Source: Flavobacterium sp. BFFFF2
GTDB taxonomy: Bacteria > Bacteroidota > Bacteroidia > Flavobacteriales > Flavobacteriaceae
DNA length: 40,177 nucleotides
NCBI GenBank assembly: GCA_002256385.1
Contig: NKJD01000030.1
Location: 1 to 40,177 of the forward strand
Reading direction: 5' to 3'
The notes under the pieces were generated by a model that saw only the letters and a list, made by a program, of their open reading frames with translations, was not told where the DNA came from and did no database searches. Every line of letters starts with the position of its first letter. The first letter of the stretch is position 1. This document shows, piece after piece, positions 34,197 through 40,177 of the stretch. The position numbers and the translations under genes were made by a program.

Positions 34197-35578
34197 GTTT
34201 TCAATGCTTCAACGATTCGTTGGCTAGTCCCTTGCAATGGTTTGCCAATTTGTAAACGCAACAATTGTTGTCGGTTTTCGGCATCCAATTCAGGATGTTT
34301 CAAATAAGTATTTATTGCTTCAATTAGTTGGTTTTCGTTGGTCACCACGCGGGTGGCTCCCGATTGCACCAAATGTTGGATGTGGGCGTACTTTAAAAAA
34401 CGTTGGTCATTGTATAGCCCATTCGTGTCATTCCCAAAAACGGAGTTGATTACCGGTTTGTCAAAATGCATAAAATCCAAACTCATGGTTGACAGCATGT
34501 TGATGTTGAGCGCGGAATACCTCAAAATTGCCCGCAAGTCAATGATGTCTTCCACTGTTGGCACCCGTTGCGACCAAGCTTCCTGGTGATCGTGCCGGGT
34601 TTGCTGCCATTTTGGGAAATGCCAACGGATGTCAGGAAACTGTTTGACCAAAGTCTCAAAACGAATAGGATCTTCGGCAGGGGAGGTGCGCACCAACAAG
34701 GTGGCAGGTACAATGCGGCCATTTTGGATGGCTTCGGCTATTGTTTGAATGTATAATTCATCGTTTTTGCTGGTCGACATATCGCCACAACTAAAACAAA
34801 TAATCGGTTTTTCTGTGTCCAAATCCAACGATCGACAAAAGGCTTCCTTGGTTTGAGCATACCGTGCAAGCACATAAGGCTCAAATTGTGGGGCCCCTAC
34901 ACACTGAATTTGTTGGTTGTTGACGTTTTCGTAAAATTGGAGTAAATCCTTTTTCATCAGGTCGCTCCACACCAAATACCCATCGAAGTCAGCAGCCATG
35001 CGGCCTTTTGAAGCCAAATTATCCCAACTAAAAATATAAGAAACGGTCTTGATTTTTATTTTTTGGGCCTGATACACCAAAGGCGCAATGTAAGGAGGGC
35101 GTTGGTGCGTGAAAAACAGCGTAGTAAAACCTTCCTCCTTTAATAATTTCTGGTAATACTGGCTTGTCTTATTTTTCGAAAACGACCAGTTTTGTAACCG
35201 TTGATACCAGCTGATCCAACTTTCTGAATGGAAATATTGTGTGATTTTAAATAGCAATCGGGTGGCAAATCCCCTGGGCGTATTGGATTTTGTACGATTG
35301 GCGTTTAAGTTGTCGGTAATGCCAAAATTGCCTGGGCTGTTTTTGGTCAAATGGGCCAATTCTTTGGCTTTTCTAAAAAACCAATTGACAAAATGTTCGT
35401 CGTAGGCGGCCAATTCAATGACCCGAATGGACGAATTTATGTTGGCATAAATGGAGGCAGGTAAAAAGGACAGCAGCACTACTTCGTCATACTGTTGTTG
35501 GGCCTCCGATATAAAATCAGTGAGGACAAAATTGCGGAATCCGACCCCATCAGTAATAACAACCCCCAGTTTTTTCAT
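34187..35578 (-). CDS. putative glycosyltransferase of unassigned family
   Basis: A 463-residue cytoplasmic protein of GT-B-like layout. The N-terminal half starts LGVVITDGVGFRNFVLTDF and contains a charged spacer; the C-terminal half shows IICFSCGDMSTSKNDELYIQ and the acceptor-type LRYSALNINMLSTMSLDFMHFDKPVINSVFG-like segment found in sugar-transfer enzymes. I cannot name the family. Its overlap with the GT4 gene and closeness to the neu genes point to surface polysaccharide or glycoprotein assembly. A -7 promoter element is found 57 bases upstream. Confidence 0.6.
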   Translation of the reverse strand: MKKLGVVITDGVGFRNFVLTDFISEAQQQYDEVVLLSFLPASIYANINSSIRVIELAAYDEHFVNWFFRKAKELAHLTKNSPGNFGITDNLNANRTKSNTPRGFATRLLFKITQYFHSESWISWYQRLQNWSFSKNKTSQYYQKLLKEEGFTTLFFTHQRPPYIAPLVYQAQKIKIKTVSYIFSWDNLASKGRMAADFDGYLVWSDLMKKDLLQFYENVNNQQIQCVGAPQFEPYVLARYAQTKEAFCRSLDLDTEKPIICFSCGDMSTSKNDELYIQTIAEAIQNGRIVPATLLVRTSPAEDPIRFETLVKQFPDIRWHFPKWQQTRHDHQEAWSQRVPTVEDIIDLRAILRYSALNINMLSTMSLDFMHFDKPVINSVFGNDTNGLYNDQRFLKYAHIQHLVQSGATRVVTNENQLIEAINTYLKHPELDAENRQQLLRLQIGKPLQGTSQRIVEALKTWN

Positions 35579-35635
35579 TGATTAATTTAAGGTCCAAGTG
35601 CTCGCCCAAATTTGAAAACGGTTATTTGGGTTAAA

Positions 35636-35643
35636 CAAAGATA
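35636..35643 (-). promoter_or_regulatory. -7 promoter element of the two-glycosyltransferase operon
   Basis: On the minus strand the bases read TATCTTTG, a full TAnnTTTG match upstream of 35578. No TTG at a fitting distance. The rest of the 250-base gap to the TonB receptor gene shows nothing I can support. Confidence 0.45.
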
Positions 35644-35827
35644 TATTTTTTACCAAGTGAAAGGTAATTTAAACGGATATTACTACTAAAATACAAACAA
35701 AAGTGCTGTTTAAACGAGGGTAATAACAACCATCTGTCCAGTTTTATGATTTTCAACCCAACTTCTAGGTAAATAATTGATAAAGTAGATCCATATAGTG
35801 ATCAACTTATTTTATTGTCCAATTGAA

Positions 35828-37996
35828 TTAAAACCCCACAGTAAACCCCACATACCAACTGCGCCCAATGGCAGGAATAATGCCAGGGCCCGGGTATTCA
35901 TCGGTGCGGCGGGTAAAATAAGCCGCATCCGTGATGTTATTGCACCCTATGCGCAAAGTGCCTTTTTTAAGTGGAATGCTGCTGCTCCAATCAATCACTT
36001 GATAAGACGGAATGTAACCACCCACCGGATTGCTACTGGTCAAGGCATTGGTAGCATCGCCAAAAGCATCGCCCGTATAGCTCCATTGAAGGGTGGTGGA
36101 CAAATGGGGTTGCGCATAGGTCATGCCCAAACGGTGAATGTTTTTGACTGCCGCTTCCACCCGTTTGCCTTCGTAAGGCCCCGACACGTAGCGCGCATCG
36201 GTATATGAAAACGAATGAAAAATATGTAGGTTGTGTTTGGAGCCCGGAAACCATTGTTTAATGGCATTCCATTCAACATAGCTTTCAATGCCTTTATGCA
36301 CGCTGTTCGCCACATTGGTTCGGAGCGAATAATAATCGCCCGTTGTGGGGTCGGTAGCCAACACCACGCCAATCCGATTTTCATACGACAAATAAAACAA
36401 GCCGACATCAAAGTGCAGCCATTTGCCTAAAGCGCCTCTGATTCCAACATCACTGTTAAATCCTTTGCTGTCTTTAAGGCGGCTGTCAATGCGCGATGAG
36501 GTGCCAAAAGGCTCCAATTGGCTGTAATCGATTGGTCGGTAGGCTTGGCTGATGTTCCCATACGCATTCAGCGCGAGGTTCCATTGGTATTCAATGCCTA
36601 GCCCGAATAACGGAAAAGTTCTTGTTTTGTAGGCATCCATTTGTTGTTGGTCGCCTTCATTGATTTTATATCCATTGACCGACGTTCTCAAATATTCAAA
36701 ACGCATGCCTGGGGTTATTGATAATTTTGAATTGAGCTTAAAACATTGTTCCAAGAAGGGCGCCACGTTGGCGGTTTTATACTGTAAGTTGTATTCCCAA
36801 TTTCCGGTAATGTTGAGGTTGAAATCGGAACCCGTAGTGCCTTGTCCGCCGCCCAAGCGGGTAAACGAACTGTGACTCAAACGGAAACCAGCGGCCAAGG
36901 TCATGGGCATGTTACCCCATTGATATTGTTGGGTAAAACGCGCTTCTTGTGCTACGTTCTGCATGTCTTCTTGTTCCACTTCGCGCGGCACATATTGCAA
37001 AGTAACGGGGTCAATGCCGTCAATGGCTTCGGCACCCCCATCTTCATTGCGCCAAACCAACGAGCGGTTGCTGAACAAAAAACTTGTTTTCACCGACAAA
37101 AAAGCCCGTTTTGACCACTCAAATTGCCAGGTATTGGCCAAAATATTCCAAGGGCTCTTTATCCAATTTCGGCTGCGGGTAGAACTCCGCGGATCGGCGT
37201 TAAACAAACTATCGGTGAGTCCGCCCGGCATTTGCACCCGGTTGCGCATAAAGGTGTATTCAAGCGACGTTTTTATTTTTGCCGAAAAAGTGTAACCAAT
37301 TTTACCAAAGCCCGAAAGCTGCCATTGGGTGCTGTTGGCCCGATACCCATCGAGGTTGCGGTATTGCAAATAGCCGTAATAGTTCCATTTTCCGGTGGTG
37401 CCAGAAGCTGAAGTAAACGCATTGTACAAACCAAAACTTCCTATGGTTTGCGCCGTCTGCACCACCAAAGGCCGTTTGGTGTCAGCTTCTTTAATCACAT
37501 AATTGACCATGCCGCCAAATTGAGAGCCAAACTGCAACGAAGCGGCACCCCGAATAAACTCAATTCGTTGGACGGCTTCCATGGGGGGCAAATAATACGC
37601 CTCATTGTATCCAAAACTGTCGGCACTGACGTTGTAGCCGTTTTGGCGGGTGTTCATTTCAATGCTTTGCGATGGATTCAGTCCGCGGGTAGCAATGCCA
37701 TTGGCCGTAAAACCGCTGCTTTCGGTTTCCACGATGACCAAACCTGGAATTCGCCCCAGAATTTGGCGGGTGTTATTCAACGCTTTGTTGGCGTCTAAAC
37801 TGTCAATAATGAGCACCTCATTTTTTTTACCTTCATACAGCACGCCGTCTTTGGCATGTTGGATGCGGCCCATGCCATTTATTGATTTAATCTTTTGAAC
37901 CGATACCTCTTGCAGGGCAATGGTGTCATTCTTTTGGGCATGTAGATTACAACAAACCAATCCTATAAATACAGTAATATATAAGCGCATAGTCAT
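35828..37996 (-). CDS. TonB-dependent outer-membrane receptor (FecA-like)
   Basis: A 722-residue TonB-dependent receptor. A signal peptide (LYITVFIGLVCCNLHA) precedes a short TonB-box region (NDTIALQEVSV), the plug domain (about 65-170 with RQILGRIPGLVI, GIATRGLNPSQSIEMN and QFGGMVNYVIK) and a 22-strand barrel ending in the aromatic YVGFTVGF. The plug resembles receptors for Fe(III)-dicitrate and siderophores. It has no N-terminal carboxypeptidase-like extension, so it is not a SusC-type glycan importer. The gene starts 1-7 bases after the cytochrome c peroxidase gene (two ATGs possible: 37996 or 37990), so they share a message. Confidence 0.9.
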   Translation of the reverse strand: MTMRLYITVFIGLVCCNLHAQKNDTIALQEVSVQKIKSINGMGRIQHAKDGVLYEGKKNEVLIIDSLDANKALNNTRQILGRIPGLVIVETESSGFTANGIATRGLNPSQSIEMNTRQNGYNVSADSFGYNEAYYLPPMEAVQRIEFIRGAASLQFGSQFGGMVNYVIKEADTKRPLVVQTAQTIGSFGLYNAFTSASGTTGKWNYYGYLQYRNLDGYRANSTQWQLSGFGKIGYTFSAKIKTSLEYTFMRNRVQMPGGLTDSLFNADPRSSTRSRNWIKSPWNILANTWQFEWSKRAFLSVKTSFLFSNRSLVWRNEDGGAEAIDGIDPVTLQYVPREVEQEDMQNVAQEARFTQQYQWGNMPMTLAAGFRLSHSSFTRLGGGQGTTGSDFNLNITGNWEYNLQYKTANVAPFLEQCFKLNSKLSITPGMRFEYLRTSVNGYKINEGDQQQMDAYKTRTFPLFGLGIEYQWNLALNAYGNISQAYRPIDYSQLEPFGTSSRIDSRLKDSKGFNSDVGIRGALGKWLHFDVGLFYLSYENRIGVVLATDPTTGDYYSLRTNVANSVHKGIESYVEWNAIKQWFPGSKHNLHIFHSFSYTDARYVSGPYEGKRVEAAVKNIHRLGMTYAQPHLSTTLQWSYTGDAFGDATNALTSSNPVGGYIPSYQVIDWSSSIPLKKGTLRIGCNNITDAAYFTRRTDEYPGPGIIPAIGRSWYVGFTVGF

Positions 37997-37997
37997 T

Positions 37998-39101
37998 TTA
38001 TTTTCGGTAATGATCGGTCAGGGTTTCCAAGAATTTTTTCAATTGAAATTCTTCGGTTTGGGTCAAATTCAAATTGCCCAATTCGGTCCGATTCACATTT
38101 TGAGGTACTTCGGGCACGCCAAGCGGTTCCACGTCGCGTTTGTTGTAAAAATGGATGACTTCTTCGAGCGTGGCCATGCCGCCATTGTGAAAATAGGGTG
38201 CCGACACGGCGATGTTTCTCAGGGTGGGCACTTTAAATTTCCCTCGTTGCGCCGCTTCGTTGGTGACTTCGCCCAAACCGAAATCAACGTATTGCGTTCC
38301 CAACGGATTCACCGATGGCGGCATCAAGTAAAAGGGGTTGCTTGCATTGGCAGGTACACCCAAGTTGTCATAAGAAAAATCGGTAAACAATATTTTGCCC
38401 GTACGTTCGTCTTCTTCCAATACATGGCATTGCGCACATTTGCCTTTCCCTTGATACAGCGCCAAGCCCTTTTGCTCATCGGCTGTAAAGCTGGCCAAGC
38501 CCCGCTGGACATAATCAAATTTAGACGTAAATGAATTCACCACCGCCGACCGTTGAAAGGTGGCCAAGGCACGTCCTACAGCCGAAACCAGGCTTTGGTC
38601 ATTGTCAAAAGGGCCATACAATGCCAATAATTCGTTGTAATATGACAGGTTTTTAATTTTTTGAGCCAATGATGAAACGGAAGTGTTACTCATTTCAACC
38701 GGATTAAACAGCGGACCCACCGCTTGTGCCTCCAAATCTTGTGCGCGGCCATCCCAAAAAAGGCCACCCACGTAGGTGTTGTCAGCCACCGAAAACGTGC
38801 GGATGGGCGCCAACGCATTATAAGCCAATGCGGGCGCATTGCGGTTGCCAAACAAATCGGCATGCACGCCCGGCGTGACGGCCCGATGTTGCGGGTCCGA
38901 AAAACCGTTGGCCGGATCATGACAGTTCATACACGACTGCCCTTCAGGCGCTGACAACTTGGTTTCGGCAAACAATTTCTGGCCCATGGCAATTTGTTGC
39001 TTTTTCACCTCTTGGCCTGCATCGGCCACTTCAGTGTATTCATTCGTCGTACAGCTCTGAAAAAGAAGCAGGAGACATACGAAAGGGGAATATTTATACA
39101 T
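37998..39101 (-). CDS. dihaem cytochrome c peroxidase-like lipoprotein (MauG/CcpA family)
   Basis: A 367-residue dihaem c-type cytochrome. The two haem sites are CMNCH (about residue 57) and CAQCH (about 228); the second domain has the family motif GKFKVPTLRNIAVSAPYFHNGGMATLEEVIHFYN-like end. Lipobox FQSC follows a hydrophobic stretch, so it is membrane anchored. Such proteins reduce peroxide or, as in MauG/MbnH, oxidise tryptophan in a partner. It is the first gene of an operon with a TonB receptor, behind a good promoter. Confidence 0.9.
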   Translation of the reverse strand: MYKYSPFVCLLLLFQSCTTNEYTEVADAGQEVKKQQIAMGQKLFAETKLSAPEGQSCMNCHDPANGFSDPQHRAVTPGVHADLFGNRNAPALAYNALAPIRTFSVADNTYVGGLFWDGRAQDLEAQAVGPLFNPVEMSNTSVSSLAQKIKNLSYYNELLALYGPFDNDQSLVSAVGRALATFQRSAVVNSFTSKFDYVQRGLASFTADEQKGLALYQGKGKCAQCHVLEEDERTGKILFTDFSYDNLGVPANASNPFYLMPPSVNPLGTQYVDFGLGEVTNEAAQRGKFKVPTLRNIAVSAPYFHNGGMATLEEVIHFYNKRDVEPLGVPEVPQNVNRTELGNLNLTQTEEFQLKKFLETLTDHYRK

Positions 39102-39127
39102 TATTTAGACTTAATAAAAATAAAGTG

Positions 39128-39159
39128 CAAATATAAAACGCAATGGGAGCCCCTCCAAA
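39128..39159 (-). promoter_or_regulatory. promoter of the cytochrome c peroxidase-TonB operon
   Basis: On the minus strand TTTG (39156-39159), a 20-base spacer and TATATTTG (39128-39135). All parts of the consensus are present, 27 bases before the ATG. Confidence 0.7.
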
Positions 39160-39193
39160 CTTTATTTAGACTTATTTTAAATAAAAGTTTTAT

Positions 39194-39284
39194 GGGCGTG
39201 TCCCGTTCGCCGTGGGCGGAACGGGCCGGGCTGTCCGTTATATCTTTTGCTAAAGCAAAAGGATGCCACTGCCATCCCTCACGC
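39194..39284. repeat. cloverleaf-like folded intergenic element
   Basis: The closing pair GCGTG (39196-39200) / CACGC (39280-39284) encloses several hairpins: CCCGTTCGCC with GGCG-G-AACGGG (39202-39225, one bulged base), CTTTTGCT-AA-AGCAAAAG (39244-39261), GGATG with CATCC (39261-39277), and a possible CGG/CCG in between. I recall sequences of this sort (GGGCGT...CGGGCTGTCCG...ATCCCTAACGC) as dispersed repeats in Bacteroidota, but cannot verify it here. It has no reading frame of interest. Confidence 0.55.
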
Positions 39285-39415
39285 AAAATTTTGTTTAAAG
39301 TTTCAGGTTTCAAGTTTCAGGTTTTTTACGAACAGCACCTACTAAAACTAGACATTTAGTTCCCGCAGGGCTGTCCCCACAATCCAATTTCACAGCATGT
39401 GAGAGCATATCAAAA

Positions 39416-39451
39416 CTAAAAAAGACAAGTAATACCACCTGTCTTTTTTAG
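39416..39451. terminator. 12-bp perfect inverted repeat with T run
   Basis: CTAAAAAAGACA (39416-39427) and TGTCTTTTTTAG (39440-39451) around a 12-base loop. The arms carry both an A run and a T run, so it can act as a terminator in both directions. No nearby gene clearly ends into it from the left. Confidence 0.6.
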
Positions 39452-39480
39452 AAAAAAAAATTTTTTTTGTTGATTTTCAA

Positions 39481-39579
39481 ATGGTTGAGTTGGCAAAAGT
39501 GCATCATCTCTAACTTTGATACATTACCCATGGTTAAGTTTGTAAAAATAGGGCATCACTAACTTTGAAACATTACCCC
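39481..39579. repeat. tandem duplication of a 50-bp unit
   Basis: Two copies, 39481-39529 and 39530-39579, both begin ATGGTT(G/A)AGTT, contain GCATCA and end TAACTTTGA(T/A)ACATTACCC, differing at several bases. No coding function visible. Confidence 0.8.
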
Positions 39580-39609
39580 AATTACCCTATATTACTTAAC
39601 TCAATAAAA

Positions 39610-39846
39610 TTATTTTTTTCTCACAAAAACCATTTTTTGTTCAAATAAACTAGTTCCTACCGGTGAACGTGCAATTAAATTCAATGTATTATTATCTACC
39701 AAAATTAAATCACAACTAATAGGGTCATCTTCAAAATCAGAGTTAAAATCAACTATTATACTTTTCCCTTTAAATTTTCCGATTACACTTTCTTCTGGAC
39801 AATCTATTTCCTCTCCCTTTTCTCCTCTAACAAAACAATATTTTAA
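39610..39846 (-). pseudogene. 3' remnant of an unknown gene truncated at the IS boundary
   Basis: An open minus-strand frame of 78 codons ends in TAA at 39610-39612 but has no start. It contains an ordinary-looking protein sequence (LKYCFVRGEKGEE, then FNSDFEDDPISCDLI, LNLIARSPVGTSLFEQ, ending KMVFVRKK). Upstream it runs into the IS982-type element, where the frame meets a stop. The simplest reading is a gene cut by insertion of the element, with the 5' part beyond or lost. Its family is not recognised. Confidence 0.6.
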
Positions 39847-39860
39847 CCCGTTGGGTGAAA

Positions 39861-40177
39861 TTAATTGATTTGAATTTTGATATTATTAATTGGTCTGTCA
39901 AATATGAATTTGTTGATATATTGAACCAATGTTAATGCTGTAATTTTTGCCAATATTCTGGTTTTAAAGCCCTCGAAAGATTTTGCATAATTGTTTCTTA
40001 TTTTGAATTGATCACATAATTGTGAGAACAATGTTTCAATTCTTTTTCTTGCCTTTCTAAAGATATATAGCTGTTTTACATACCCTTTTTGATTCATTCT
40101 CATTGGTGTCTCCAAAATGATATTTGCCGATTGAAATAAATCTATTTGTTGAGTGGAAGACAGATAACCTTTATCCC
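39861..40177 (-). mobile_element. IS982-family transposase, C-terminal part (continues past window end)
   Basis: The frame is open to the last base of the window and ends at TAA 39861-39863, giving about 105 C-terminal residues of a DDE transposase. It reads DKGYLSS, LETPMRMNQKG, then RKRIETLFSQLCDQFKIR with the catalytic Glu, and GFKTRILAKITALTLVQYIN, typical of IS982. The element's right end probably lies near 39847-39860, where AACCCGTTGGGT could be part of its terminal repeat; the left end is outside the window. Confidence 0.85.

Noticed and set aside
35798..37898. Several 60-130 codon plus-strand frames across the TonB receptor gene
   Set aside because: All are antisense to a receptor with full plug and barrel features; long open antisense frames are expected in this more G+C-rich part.
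39194..39284. tRNA gene
   Set aside because: The fold is cloverleaf-like in outline, but there is no T-loop TTCGA consensus, no anticodon arm of the right size and no acceptor-stem pairing of seven bases.
38994..39359. 121-codon plus-strand frame over the peroxidase start
   Set aside because: It crosses the start and promoter of the cytochrome gene and the folded repeat element, and shows no protein-like pattern.

Overview
The window comes from a member of the phylum Bacteroidota. The signs are a type IX secretion (T9SS) C-terminal sorting domain on one secreted enzyme, a single fused SecDF, an S46 dipeptidyl-peptidase, the double DUF1599 protein, a TonB receptor, and promoters of the form TTG-N19/20-TAnnTTTG with no Shine-Dalgarno pattern. 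The sequence does not let me name a class or genus. The first half is AT-rich with housekeeping genes; from about 28 kb the glycan and iron/copper-type genes look visibly richer in G+C.

Layout. 1-3.1 kb: the tail of an unknown gene, a five-PAS soluble histidine kinase and a CheY-like receiver, translationally coupled. 3.1-4.8 kb: an Ig-like lipoprotein. 4.8-9.3 kb (minus): a tight cluster DUF1599 - MauE/thioredoxin membrane protein - thioredoxin-like lipoprotein - tpiA - small secreted protein - prmA - clpS. 9.4-11.3 kb (minus): a secreted M1 metallopeptidase. 11.6-14.6 kb: secDF, preceded by a leader with an attenuator-like hairpin. 14.7-17.6 kb: a TPR sensor kinase, a NarL-type regulator and a previously uncalled 57-residue two-helix membrane protein, each overlapping the next. 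17.6-19.8 kb: a DPP7-like S46 peptidase. 19.8-20.8 kb: a gene-free stretch of repeats and hairpins. 20.8-22.2 kb: the tRNA hydroxylase TrhO with an extra C-terminal EF-Tu-domain-2-like module. 22.5-25.0 kb (minus): a hypothetical protein, a UbiA-family prenyltransferase and a methyltransferase. 25.2-25.8 kb: rplU-rpmA. 26.2-27.8 kb (minus): a T9SS-exported phospholipase-D-like enzyme. 28.0-32.5 kb (minus): neuB-neuC-neuA-asnB, a nonulosonic (sialic/legionaminic-type) acid cassette. 32.7 kb (plus): a cold-shock protein. 33.1-35.6 kb (minus): two glycosyltransferases. 35.8-39.1 kb (minus): a dihaem cytochrome c peroxidase and a TonB-dependent receptor. 39.2-40.2 kb: a folded repeat element, a duplicated 50-bp unit, a truncated gene and the end of an IS982-type transposase.

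How the genes work together. Two phosphorelay modules bracket the left half. SecDF powers export of the many signal-peptide proteins here (M1 and S46 peptidases, PLD-like enzyme, TonB receptor, cytochrome), and the two peptidases fit a protein- or peptide-using heterotroph. NeuC, NeuB and NeuA would make a CMP-activated nine-carbon sugar; the adjacent asparagine-synthase-like amidotransferase and the two glycosyltransferases suggest that it is built into a surface glycan.

I found no complete undescribed system such as a defence island or CRISPR array. The most unusual items are the secDF leader hairpin, the TrhO fusion, the neu-asnB cassette, the cloverleaf-like element near 39.2 kb, and the paired arrays of 7- and 8-bp repeats.
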